DNA of 64,000 bases, taken from positions 218,680 through 282,679 of the forward strand of contig NZ_JAMTCF010000014.1 in assembly GCF_024171695.1 (NCBI RefSeq), given 5' to 3'. The notes beneath the pieces were generated by a model. That model was not told where the DNA came from. It saw only the letters and a program-made list of their open reading frames with translations, and made no database searches. This DNA is from Actinosynnema pretiosum (GTDB lineage Bacteria > Actinomycetota > Actinomycetes > Mycobacteriales > Pseudonocardiaceae). The position numbers and the translations under genes are program-made. This document shows, in pieces, positions 34,606 through 42,796 of the stretch. Each line of letters starts with the position of its first letter. Within the stretch, counting starts at the first letter, position 1.

Positions 34606-34677
34606 TGGAAAGGTTTCTTTCAGTGAAAAGGTTCCACGGCACGAAAAGGTTCACTTTCACTACACGGAACCTTCTCG
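34606..34677. repeat. Four 18-bp iteron-like repeats (three direct, one inverted)
   Basis: Units start at 34606, 34624 and 34642 with exact 18-bp spacing and core GAAAAGGTTC (first unit GGAAAGGTTT). The fourth unit (34660-34677) is the same core in reverse (GGAACCTTCT on the plus strand). Exact helical phasing and the AT-rich setting fit a protein-binding array such as an iteron, partition site or operator. Confidence 0.75.
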
Positions 34678-34741
34678 TGAACAGCGCCACAGACAACCCT
34701 TCCATCCAATGAAATAATCCCTTTATCGGTTTCCGTCGACT

Positions 34742-34760
34742 ATCGTGCTGAGCGCACGAT
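34742..34760. repeat. Short palindrome near divergent promoter
   Basis: ATCGTGC (34742-34748) and GCACGAT (34754-34760) flank TGAGC. It may be an operator for the divergent genes. Confidence 0.5.
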
Positions 34761-34912
34761 CGACGCCCCACGCTTGTCGCAGTTTTCATGCGGCGAAATT
34801 CGAAGGAGACAGCGATGTGTTATCGCGGTTCAAGTTCCATTTGCTCGTCCGTTCGGAGTCTGGTCCCGCCAGGGAACGTGGTCACCGAGCGCGAGGGTAG
34901 GCAGGCGGGGGC

Positions 34913-35710
34913 ATGACCGACGCCAGCCGCCGCTACAGGGCGTGGGGATGGCCGTTCGTCCGCCTGTTGGTGGGCACGGTCCTGATGGGGCTGGGCATTG
35001 CCCAGCTGGTTCGTGCGCAACTCGGCCTGCTACCGCTGGATGTGCTCCACGTCGCCATCAGCACACACACTGGGTGGACGCTGGGGGGTGCCTTCCTGGC
35101 CGTCCAGGCGACGCTACTGGTGGCCTACCTGCCACTGCGCATCCGTCCCGGAGCGGGCACCGTCGCGGCCGCCACGGTGCCGGCCGTGGTGTGCGACGCG
35201 GCACTGGGCTGGGTGCCAGCACCACAGGCTCTCGTCTGGAGGCTGCTGCTTCTCCCGCTGGGAGCAGCGCTGTTCGCCTTCGGTGTCGCCCTCTACCTCA
35301 GCGCGCGGATGGGGGCGCTTTCCCGCGACGGCCTGATGCTGGAGCTGCACCGTCGCCGTCCGTGGATGCGACCGGCGCTGATCCGCGTCGTCGTGGACAC
35401 CGTCTGCCTTCTGGCCGGCTGGGCGGTGCTGGGACCAATCGCCGCAGTGGTCGACGGCACGGTCGGGCCAGCGACGTTGCTGCTGGCAGGTCTGCTCGGA
35501 CCGGGCATCGCGTTCCTCGTGCGCCGAATCGAGCAGCACCTGGTCCGGCCCTCGTCCTCAGCCGACTCCGTGCTGGGCCTGCTCGCCGACCCGGTGCGAC
35601 CGCAGACCACGGACGGGGCCCAGAACCACGAGCGCCCCGAGGTCTCACGCCGACGGTCGACGGCCGTCGATATCGCGGCCATGGATGCCAGCGCCCACCT
35701 CAGGCGCTGA
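34913..35710 (+). CDS. YczE/YitT-type integral membrane protein
   Basis: A 265-residue protein starting at ATG 34913 behind GGCGGGGGC. Five hydrophobic helices are visible over residues 12-200. The N-terminal sequence RLLVGTVLMGLGIAQLVRAQ followed by LGLLPLDVLH and TGWTLGG matches the YczE/YitT family, whose members have this loop after the first helix. The substrate is unknown; YczE is linked to lipopeptide production in Bacillus, but the mechanism is not known. The C-terminal 60 residues are polar. It leads into a row of lipoprotein genes. Confidence 0.8.
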   Translation: MTDASRRYRAWGWPFVRLLVGTVLMGLGIAQLVRAQLGLLPLDVLHVAISTHTGWTLGGAFLAVQATLLVAYLPLRIRPGAGTVAAATVPAVVCDAALGWVPAPQALVWRLLLLPLGAALFAFGVALYLSARMGALSRDGLMLELHRRRPWMRPALIRVVVDTVCLLAGWAVLGPIAAVVDGTVGPATLLLAGLLGPGIAFLVRRIEQHLVRPSSSADSVLGLLADPVRPQTTDGAQNHERPEVSRRRSTAVDIAAMDASAHLRR

Positions 35711-35749
35711 CGAGTCATCGCACTTCCCGTACCTACAAGGAGAGTCACC

Positions 35750-36823
35750 TTGCGCGGTCTCATTCGAGCCGCCCTGCTGCTGTGCGCCACCGCGCTCGCG
35801 GCATCGGCCTGCACAGGTTCTTCACTAGATCCGTCACCGTCCGCCTCGCCCCAAGCTCCGAACTCGCCGGGTAAGGCGCAGATCAGCCAGGCGATACCGG
35901 AAGACCTGCGCCCAGCAGCCGAGGCGTACGCGCGCTATCGAGAGATCGACGCCTGCGGCCTGCACGATCCGGTTGCGGCCGAGAAGGCGTCCGGCGAAGG
36001 CAGTAAGGGCGACGAGTTGATGCCCAGCGACGACGGCTTCGACACCTGCACCCTCAGACTGCACAAGTCGGAGTTCAACTCCACCTGGACGCTGTACCTG
36101 CGGGTGGCTCAGGAGTACGACGCTGCCGTGCGCCGCGAAGCGGCACCCGAGCAGATCGGCGGCCTCAATGTCTACGTCAAGGAGCAAGGCGCTCCGCTGC
36201 CTTCCTGTGAGGTGGCCCGTCCTCTGGACGACACCTACGCGATCGTGCTCGACGTCAACCCCGCCGACCGCGACGCCCCGGTGCGACCGATCTGCGACAT
36301 GGCCCGCGATTACGTCGCCCAGCTCGCCCCGTTGTGGCGAGATCCTCCGCGACACGGTTCCGGCCGCACCACCCCCGCGCTGCCGCTGGCCGGGCGCGAT
36401 CCTTGCCAGGCGGTCGCTGCGGTTGCCGAGGACCTGGCCGAAGGAGCGGAGATCGAGCCACGCGAAGTCTTCGAGTGCAGCATCCGCCCCGGCACCGGCG
36501 GCGCAGTGAACCCAAAGAGCAAGGCCGCGACAGGCGAGATCACCGTGACCTTCGGCATTGCCGAGGACCCCGCCCGCGACGTGTCCGTCTCACCGGACCA
36601 GTACCAGGCGGTGGAGCTGGTTGGCTTCCGGGCAGTCATGGGCACTCGCGCCGGGCAGTGCCGCACCGTCGCGGTCTGGGACCCCAACACAGGCATCGTC
36701 GAGGACAACCGTGACGAGGACGCGCTGCTGGCCGTGCAGGTCGTGCGGATCGACACGCCCGACTGCGAACCACAGTCGCGCAGGCTAGTCGAGAAGATCC
36801 TGACCGCAGTGGGCAAGCCGTGA
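35750..36823 (+). CDS. Lipoprotein (357 aa)
   Basis: TTG 35750 is the best start: AAGGAGAGTCACC precedes it and the signal peptide begins at once (LIRAALLLCATALAASACTG, lipobox near Cys 24). The mature part is two related halves: each contains a DAC- or DPC-type Cys segment and a strand-rich stretch, as in DUF3558-like actinobacterial lipoproteins, but the match is loose. The last 4 bp overlap the GTG of the next lipoprotein gene, so they are translationally coupled. Confidence 0.75.
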   Translation: MRGLIRAALLLCATALAASACTGSSLDPSPSASPQAPNSPGKAQISQAIPEDLRPAAEAYARYREIDACGLHDPVAAEKASGEGSKGDELMPSDDGFDTCTLRLHKSEFNSTWTLYLRVAQEYDAAVRREAAPEQIGGLNVYVKEQGAPLPSCEVARPLDDTYAIVLDVNPADRDAPVRPICDMARDYVAQLAPLWRDPPRHGSGRTTPALPLAGRDPCQAVAAVAEDLAEGAEIEPREVFECSIRPGTGGAVNPKSKAATGEITVTFGIAEDPARDVSVSPDQYQAVELVGFRAVMGTRAGQCRTVAVWDPNTGIVEDNRDEDALLAVQVVRIDTPDCEPQSRRLVEKILTAVGKP

Positions 36824-37524
36824 TCCGCGCTCGCCTGTTCGGCGCCCTGCTGCTGGCCACCGTCGCGGCCGTGTCGGGCTGTACCACCACCGTCGACGGC
36901 ATCGCCCGTCCCAAAGGCGGCTCCACCGCCACCTCCGCCACGACCAGCGGACCCGCCGTATGCGACCGCAGCCCCGATCCGAACACCTGTGCCGAGTTCC
37001 AGCGCATCGAGCCAGCTCAAGGGCAAGACCTGTTCGCCGCGTGGGCCTCCGACGAGGTCACCAGCTCGCAGATGCTGTGCAGCGCACTGTCCGACCAGGA
37101 CTGGCGGCAGTGGCTGGGCGAGGGCTTCTACCGGTATGTCAGCGGTGGAGGCTGGTGCGAGCTGTGGTCGGCTGACGACCAGGTCGCGATCAAGCTCGGC
37201 CTGTACGGAGCCTCGCCGTTGCGGGACTACCTGGCGCGATTCCAGTCCGATCCGCGCCTGGCCCAGCACACCCGCCAGATCCAGATCGCCAGCGTGCCCG
37301 CCATGACCACCGGCCTGGCTACCGATGCCGACGGCGTCGGCCGCGACGGGGAACAGATCACCCTGGCGCCTCACGGCGGTGCCAGTCGACCCGGCGTGCT
37401 GCTGATCCACCTCGAACTGCGCCCTCCTCGCGGCAAACCCGACACCAGCACGGTCGACCGCAGTCGCATCGCGTTTCGCAACGACCTGGCAGGCGCACTG
37501 CTCGGCGCGCTGTTTCCCCTTTGA
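36820..37524 (+). CDS. Lipoprotein (234 aa)
   Basis: GTG 36820 within a GTGA overlap with the previous stop. Signal peptide and lipobox: ARLFGALLLATVAAVSGCTT with the lipidated Cys near residue 21. A Ser/Thr-rich linker leads to a domain with paired Cys (VCDRSPDPNTC, then LCSALSDQDW and GGWCELW) that probably forms disulfides outside the membrane. It belongs to the same lipoprotein operon as 35750 and 37549. Function is unknown. Confidence 0.75.
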   Translation: MIRARLFGALLLATVAAVSGCTTTVDGIARPKGGSTATSATTSGPAVCDRSPDPNTCAEFQRIEPAQGQDLFAAWASDEVTSSQMLCSALSDQDWRQWLGEGFYRYVSGGGWCELWSADDQVAIKLGLYGASPLRDYLARFQSDPRLAQHTRQIQIASVPAMTTGLATDADGVGRDGEQITLAPHGGASRPGVLLIHLELRPPRGKPDTSTVDRSRIAFRNDLAGALLGALFPL

Positions 37525-37548
37525 TTCCAACGATCCCGGAGTTCGACC

Positions 37549-38253
37549 ATGCGCATCAACCACATCCCAAAGCTGCTGCTCGGCCTGAGCGCAGCGGTCA
37601 CACTGGCCGCGTGCACGTCCACCATCCCTGGCACCGCCACGCCGCAGAATGACACCCCGAGATCTGGCCACTCGTCCGTCACCACGACGGCGCCCCCCGG
37701 CTCGTCCGTGCCCTCCGAGCAGAACCGGCCCGAGAACGCCCTCGCCCTGGGCGACCTCGACCAGCGCGTCGACGCCGCAAGCGTCGGCGCGCCCTACGAC
37801 CCGTGCGCAATCGGGTGGGGCGCGTTCCCCGCCGAGATCCGTCCCTCCAAGGCCGACGCCAAGCCGACGCTGCGCCCGCCACGTGACACCGACAACTTCG
37901 CCATCGCCTGCCGATACGACAACGGTGACACCGTCGAGGTCAACGTCGATGAGCACGGCAACGCCAGCAGCAACACCGGCCGCGATTTCATCGCGTTGAT
38001 CGTCTGGGCACGGCCGGGACAGGCGTCGGCCAACCCTGCGGACCACACAGGCGCGACCGCGACCTCCTTCAGCAGCAAGCCCGGCCTGCTCAAGCCGGGG
38101 CAGGACAGCAAGGGCAACGCCATGTGCACCGCCATCGTGCAGCTCACCAACGGAGCCGGGGGCGTCAGCCTCACCAACGGACGATTCGCTCAGGTCGACA
38201 CCTGCTCGATCGCCCGCACCGTCGCCGACAAGATCGCCGCGACCGCGCCGTGA
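37549..38253 (+). CDS. DUF3558-like lipoprotein
   Basis: A 234-residue protein from ATG 37549 with a signal peptide and lipobox (LLLGLSAAVTLAACTSTIPG). The mature domain begins with PYDPCAIGWGAFPAEIRPSK, which is the usual opening of DUF3558 domains, and has a second Cys in FAIACRYDN. Such lipoproteins are abundant in pseudonocardial genomes; their role is unknown. Its stop overlaps the start of the degraded L,D-transpeptidase by 4 bp, so that gene was once part of this operon. Confidence 0.8.
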   Translation: MRINHIPKLLLGLSAAVTLAACTSTIPGTATPQNDTPRSGHSSVTTTAPPGSSVPSEQNRPENALALGDLDQRVDAASVGAPYDPCAIGWGAFPAEIRPSKADAKPTLRPPRDTDNFAIACRYDNGDTVEVNVDEHGNASSNTGRDFIALIVWARPGQASANPADHTGATATSFSSKPGLLKPGQDSKGNAMCTAIVQLTNGAGGVSLTNGRFAQVDTCSIARTVADKIAATAP

Positions 38254-39229
38254 CCGAACCGCACGCCCGCATCCACACCCTATCCGGGGACGTTGCCGTC
38301 GAAGGTGACGTTCCCGCCAGCACAGTCGACACACCGGTGGACTTGTCGCAGTCCTCACGACTGCGGAACCGCGCGCGACAACGGGCGAGCGCCGCAGCGC
38401 GCAGTCCAATCGTTCGACTGATCGGGGCCGCCATTGCCCTGTCGATTCTGGTCGTACTGCTGCGTCACCAGGACGACGCCTCCACATTGTCGGCCGAGCA
38501 GAGCATGGTCACCGCGACGGTGACGACACTGGTTGACACGGCGCACATCGCGTCGACACCCTCCACGATCACCGCGACATCGGCCCCGGCCGCGATCCCT
38601 CCACAGCGCCCCAGCCCGGAGCACCTCGACCGACTACCCCTCGCAGTGGTCGGGCAAGTCCTCCCGCGCACACCTGCCGATCCCGATCCCGCCAGCGACC
38701 CAGGCGCAGACGTACTGCACCCGACCACCGACACCGTGGTGTACAACGCACCCGGCGGACAGCCTTTCCCGGCTGGGTACGCGTGCTGCTGCCCGCCCGC
38801 CCGCTCGACGGCGGTATCGCACCCACCGGCTGGATCCACCTGGACGACACGCTGCGCCTGCCCCAGAACGGTCACCGGATCGACATCGACCACGCCACGG
38901 ACAGCGTGACGGTGTTCGCTCAGCTCAGCCGCATCACGGCCAGTGGCACACCACCGACCACGCACGCGCCCACAGGGAGTCGACCACGCACGTTCGTCGC
39001 GATCACTCCCAGCACCACAGGAAGTAGCTGGCTGGCCCGGATCTGACTTCCCCTGGTGATCATCGATGAACGCATCTGCACCGCCCTGCTCGGTGCGACC
39101 AGCGTGCCCGGTCTGCCGTCGACCTCACCGTTGGGCCAGCTCGACACCCAGAATCGCCTTGTCGTGACCGATGGGCTACATCGCGCCCTGGCCGAGATCC
39201 CCGCAGGCGCGATCGTCCTGCAGCGCTGA
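38250..39229 (+). pseudogene. Degraded L,D-transpeptidase
   Basis: Begins at GTG 38250 in a GTGA overlap. The first frame gives a membrane anchor (VRLIGAAIALSILVVLL) and TTDTVVYNAPGGQPF, matching the intact enzyme at 31115. Near 38770 the frame changes: PGWVRVLLPARPLDGG continues in another frame, and the segment that should lie between (TWLPVLDR in the paralog) is missing, so a deletion caused the shift. A TGA at 39044-39046 then interrupts the frame, after which LVVTDGLHRALAEIPAGA resembles the paralog's C-terminus. The catalytic Cys position reads QNRL and the HG motif is absent, so any product would be inactive. Confidence 0.75.
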
Positions 39230-39281
39230 CACCCCACCACCGGCACCGTGACAGGCAGCGGGTACGAAGGAATTCGCCCGG

Positions 39282-39563
39282 TCACACCATGCTCGCCCCA
39301 GGTGGCCCGTACCGTTGGCACGGGCCACCTGGGCGATAAGGCATGCTGGCACGATCCCACAAGATGACGGCGAACATCCCGCATACGACCGGCCACAGCT
39401 CCGCCGCCCACACCGCGAGAAGCACGTCGGTGCCAGCGATGAGCGCGAAGACAACGACCAACGTCGTCAACCGCGTCGATGCACCGCACGGTCCGGCGTC
39501 CTCGTCGTTCATATCCGGGGTATCGGTGATGCCAGCCAGCCGGTTACAGCACTCAGTCGGCAC
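39282..39563 (-). CDS. Small membrane protein (93 aa)
   Basis: Starts at GTG 39563, overlapping the 39553 stop by 11 bp, or at ATG 39512. Two adjacent hydrophobic helices are clear (LTTLVVVFALIAGTDVLLAV, then LWPVVCGMFAVILW). The last 18 codons run through the hairpin at 39297-39333, so transcripts may end before the stop; the true end is uncertain. No family is recognised. Confidence 0.5.
   Translation of the reverse strand: MPTECCNRLAGITDTPDMNDEDAGPCGASTRLTTLVVVFALIAGTDVLLAVWAAELWPVVCGMFAVILWDRASMPYRPGGPCQRYGPPGASMV
39297..39333. terminator. Perfect 14-bp hairpin
   Basis: CCCAGGTGGCCCGT (39297-39310) pairs with 39320-39333 around a 9-nt loop. It lies between the end of the degraded transpeptidase and convergent minus-strand genes, overlapping the 3' end of the small membrane ORF. 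Confidence 0.75.
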
Positions 39564-40014
39564 TGGACACGCGTGGCAGTCCGCCGTCGCGAGTCAACAC
39601 TTCTCCGATGGACCGCACGGTCACGCGCAGCAGCCACACCAGCCCGTCGTTGCGGCTGTCCACGTCGTTTAAATCCAGTAGCCGCTCGACCAGTCGGCGC
39701 GCCTCCGCACGGTCACCGCGGTGTGCCGTTTCCAGTGCACGAACTGCCAACCCCAGACCCGACTTCACTCCGTCAGGCGACGGTTCGACTCCACAGTGGT
39801 CGCATCGCACGACCGTTTCCCACGACGACTTCCCGGCATCGTCGATCATGCAGGCGATTGCGTTCTCCATCAACGACATCAGCACCGCGTCCAACTCCAG
39901 TGCCCGGACATGTGCCCGAAGCGCGTGAATCGCACCGGCGTCCCCCGCCGCCAAGCCGCCACGCACCACCGCCTCCACCGCACGGCGATGCCGCGTTGCA
40001 GCCAGCTCGTCCAT
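39553..40014 (-). CDS. Hypothetical protein (153 aa)
   Basis: ATG 40014 is chosen because GGGGAAG precedes it; the frame is open further upstream but overlaps the IclR-like gene. The protein is helical (RHRRAVEAVVRGGLAAGDAG, ALELDAVLMSLMENAIACM) with a central CDHCGVEPSPDGV that could bind a metal, and a C-terminal helical part (ARRLVERLLDLNDVDSRNDG). No known family. It follows the IclR-like gene on the same strand by about 115 bp. Confidence 0.55.
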   Translation of the reverse strand: MDELAATRHRRAVEAVVRGGLAAGDAGAIHALRAHVRALELDAVLMSLMENAIACMIDDAGKSSWETVVRCDHCGVEPSPDGVKSGLGLAVRALETAHRGDRAEARRLVERLLDLNDVDSRNDGLVWLLRVTVRSIGEVLTRDGGLPRVSSAD

Positions 40015-40130
40015 CTTCCCCCTAATGCCTTTCCGTTCGCTCCGGAGCGGACGCCGCATCGCCCCTTTGAAGTGATGCAGCCCGAGGGTCGGGAGCGTCC
40101 AGGTGACGTCCTTGTGCTCGGCGGCATCGG

Positions 40131-40499
40131 TCAGCACAACGAGCCGGCCGGTTCCCGCTGCGGCGTGGCATCCGTCCACTCCGACCACACCGGCCCCAAC
40201 GTGTAGCGACCGTGATCCCGCTCCAGGGCACGCAACCGCACCAGCGTCTTGGCCAGGCGGTGCGTCGTCGGCAGCGGCAACTGCACCCCGCGGCTCATCT
40301 CGGTCAGGTTCATCGGCCGGTCCTCGTTGGCGACCAGCTCCAGCATCTGGAACGCGCGCACCAGCACCGAGGATCTGCCTCCGGACCCCGCGTCCTGGTC
40401 CGCCGGGCCACCGGAAGCTCTCAGTTCGACGTGCTGATCTCTCATGGGGCGGTCAAGCCGCAGCGACCCCGTGTTCCGTCCGTCCTCGTTGAGCGACAC
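40131..40499 (-). CDS. IclR-like HTH-only regulator
   Basis: A 122-residue protein from GTG 40499 behind AAGGGAGGGAACCCAG. Residues 43-105 form the IclR N-terminal winged helix: SVLVRAFQMLELVANEDRPM, LTEMSRGVQLPLPTTHRLAK, then a wing ending GRYTLGPV. The usual effector-binding domain of about 180 residues is absent; the protein ends 17 residues after the wing. It may be a natural HTH-only form or a truncated gene. It could control the downstream 153-residue gene or the P450 region. Confidence 0.72.
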   Translation of the reverse strand: MSLNEDGRNTGSLRLDRPMRDQHVELRASGGPADQDAGSGGRSSVLVRAFQMLELVANEDRPMNLTEMSRGVQLPLPTTHRLAKTLVRLRALERDHGRYTLGPVWSEWTDATPQREPAGSLC

Positions 40500-41338
40500 C
40501 TGGGTTCCCTCCCTTGTCGACACGACCGACCGCGCGGCGGTCATGCATGTTGCCGAAGGCCGAGGGCGCGCGGTTATGCGCTCGACGCCGTCGTGCGGCA
40601 TCCGCCCTCGTTACAGGCCGGTTCATGCCCGGCCTTTCACCCGGTGACGAAAGCTCCCTACATCGCCACCAGGCCCTGCCGCGATGACACGGGGCGGGGT
40701 CCCCGTGCATCGCGGCGACGCTTCATCACGACACAACCTCGTCGGAGCACTGGCACCCTGGTTACACCAGGGGTAATCGCCCGGTGCGGTCGAGACATCC
40801 GTGCTCGACATGTGAAAGCGGGCGGCAGCCGCGCACGTCGCGGTCGCCGCGATTGGAGGGCACTATGGCCGGATCGGCAGTCCTGGCCATCAAACGGAAA
40901 GTGTTCACACTGTCACTCATATCGCCTTCCGCTTCGGGGTGCCGCATAGGCGACGCCCTCGACGACCTCCGGGCCGTTTCGGGCGCAACAATCTTGATTA
41001 CGCGGTCTGAACTTCCGCCAACGACCGAAAGCATATGTCAGGGATATTTCATGTCAACGTGACCAGTCCAGTCCGGCGGATTTCCAACAGGCTAAGCCTC
41101 TCCACATAAACACGTACTTCCCACACGGATGAACCCTTAGCACCGTGTCGCGACAACACGTATAGGCAGCTCAAGACACCTTCGATCACACCCAAGAACC
41201 ACGGCGCAGGCCGCCAAACGTGACAAGTGCTACACCTCAGATGATCACAGTGTGAAAAGTGAGCATTTAGACCGTCCCACCATGCGGGCAAACCGCACCC
41301 GAGTATCGAGCACGTGGGCGACGAGAGCCGCTACGCGG
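40500..41338. other. Long intergenic region upstream of P450
   Basis: About 840 bp with little coding signal apart from one short possible ORF (40865-41062). GC content falls to the right of 41040. The tandem repeats beginning at 41339 adjoin it. Confidence 0.55.
40865..41062 (+). CDS. Possible small ORF (65 aa)
   Basis: ATG 40865 follows TTGGAGGGCACT, a good ribosome binding site. The translation (MAGSAVLAIKRKVFTLSLIS, then CRIGDALDDLRAVSGATILI) is plausible for a small protein but matches nothing known. It is reported mainly for its binding site. Confidence 0.3.
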   Translation: MAGSAVLAIKRKVFTLSLISPSASGCRIGDALDDLRAVSGATILITRSELPPTTESICQGYFMST

Positions 41339-41422
41339 GTTTTCCCATCACGTATACGTGGTCCACAGGACCACTACGTGGTTTTCCCGTCGCGTATACG
41401 TGGTCCACAGGACCACTACGTG
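41339..41422. repeat. Two 42-bp tandem repeats with internal palindromes
   Basis: Units 41339-41380 and 41381-41422 differ at two positions (CCCATCACG versus CCCGTCGCG). Each contains CGTATACG and the palindrome GTGGTCC-ACA-GGACCAC. The period equals four helical turns. They lie 107 bp upstream of the P450 start, suggesting a paired operator. Confidence 0.85.
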
Positions 41423-41528
41423 GTGTCCCCTATGGCGCACACTACCGAATCGTTCGATACTTACCCTAAATAACAACTTCCGATCACGTCGCGTCCGGAA
41501 GCGACACGACAACGACTGGGGACAAACC

Positions 41529-42755
41529 ATGCAAACTGACACGAAGGACGTGACGCGCGTCCGGCTGTTCCAGGATGGCTACTGGCAGCGGGCACTGGAG
41601 GTGGGTGACGCCCTACGGGCGGACTCGGCCGTGCACCGCGCGGAGGTGGGCGGGTACCTGCCGGTCTGGGTAATCAGTCGCTACGAGGACGCACGCAGTG
41701 CGCTGAACGACCCGCGCCTGAGCAAGGACGCCGCACGGATCCGCCCGGTCCTGGAACGCCACCTGCGCGCGGCCGGGTTGCCCACCGAACTCAGCGGGAT
41801 GTTCCGGCCGCACATGCTGTTCCAGGACCCGCCCGAGCACACGCGCCTTCGACGTCTGCTGGCCGACCACTTCACCCGCGCACGAATCGAGCGACTACGT
41901 CCCAGAGTGGAGCAGATCGCGATGGCGCTGCTCGACACCCTGCCAACCGACCAGCCTGTCGACCTGGTGAGCCGATTCGCATTCCCTCTCCCGCTCACCG
42001 TCATCTGTGAGCTGATGGGGGTGCCCGAGCACGATCGCGAGGCGCTACGTGACTGGACTGCAGCGCTGATGGACGACGTGCCCGCACGCATGCTTCCGGC
42101 CTCGCGGGCGATGGAGAGCTACTTCGCCGAGCTGCTCAGCGCCAAGCGACGCAGTCCCTCGGACGACCTGCTCTCGGCGCTGGTGCACGACTCAGGGACG
42201 GACCGACTCAGCGACGACGAGCTGATGGGCACGATCTACCTGATCCTCGTCGCTGGCCACGAAACCTCGACCAACGCCATCACTAAGGCCGTCCGCTGGC
42301 TACTGGCCGACCCCGAGCTGTGGCGCCGCCTGGCTGCTAACCCGCGCCGGATCGCCGACGCGATCGAGGAGGTGTGGCGATTCGACTCCCCGGTGCGCAT
42401 GGCAACCCACCGGATCACGGTCAACCCCGTCGTCTACGGCAATGTCGAAATCCCCGCAGGCGAAATCGTCCTGGTGTCGTTGATCAGCGCCAACCGCGAC
42501 CCCGCGATGTTCGCCCGCGTCACCGAACTGGACATTGACCGCAGGGACGCGCGGCGGCACCTGTCCTTCGGCTTCGGTGTCCACCACTGCCTGGGAGCGC
42601 CCCTGGGGCGTATGGAGGCCGTCGTCGCTTTGGGTCGGTTCATCGATCGCTTTCCGCACGCCCGGCTGGCCGTCCGGCCGGAGCAGCTTCGACATCAGCG
42701 CAGCGCGATCATGGCCGGGCTCGAGGAACTGCCCGTGTTCCTCGGTCGATCCTGA
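41529..42755 (+). CDS. Cytochrome P450
   Basis: A 408-residue soluble bacterial P450 from ATG 41529 (GGGGACAAACC upstream). The I-helix oxygen-binding motif LVAGHETSTN is near residue 242, the ExxR motif in IEEVWRFDSP near 280, and the heme loop FGFGVHHCLGAPLG has the axial Cys at about 354. It would use external ferredoxin partners, none of which are seen nearby. Size and motifs fit actinobacterial CYP105/107-type enzymes that hydroxylate natural products; the substrate cannot be told. It is convergent with a large regulator and preceded by the 42-bp repeats. Confidence 0.93.
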   Translation: MQTDTKDVTRVRLFQDGYWQRALEVGDALRADSAVHRAEVGGYLPVWVISRYEDARSALNDPRLSKDAARIRPVLERHLRAAGLPTELSGMFRPHMLFQDPPEHTRLRRLLADHFTRARIERLRPRVEQIAMALLDTLPTDQPVDLVSRFAFPLPLTVICELMGVPEHDREALRDWTAALMDDVPARMLPASRAMESYFAELLSAKRRSPSDDLLSALVHDSGTDRLSDDELMGTIYLILVAGHETSTNAITKAVRWLLADPELWRRLAANPRRIADAIEEVWRFDSPVRMATHRITVNPVVYGNVEIPAGEIVLVSLISANRDPAMFARVTELDIDRRDARRHLSFGFGVHHCLGAPLGRMEAVVALGRFIDRFPHARLAVRPEQLRHQRSAIMAGLEELPVFLGRS

Positions 42756-42760
42756 CATAG

Positions 42761-42796
42761 CCGTGGGATGGCGCGAGCATCCGCGCCATCCCACGG
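42761..42796. terminator. Perfect 14-bp bidirectional terminator hairpin
   Basis: CCGTGGGATGGCGC (42761-42774) pairs with 42783-42796 around an 8-nt loop, between the convergent P450 and regulator genes. It ends one base before the regulator stop codon. Confidence 0.8.

Larger units (their letters stand above)
34301..34912. other. AT-rich divergent intergenic region
   Basis: About 600 bp between divergent genes. From about 34520 to 34800 base composition is far lower in GC than the surroundings. It contains the 18-bp iteron-like array and a short hairpin listed separately. No gene is supported. Confidence 0.7.

Noticed and set aside
41339..41422. CRISPR array
   Set aside because: Only two directly adjacent units with no spacers; better explained as a tandem operator.
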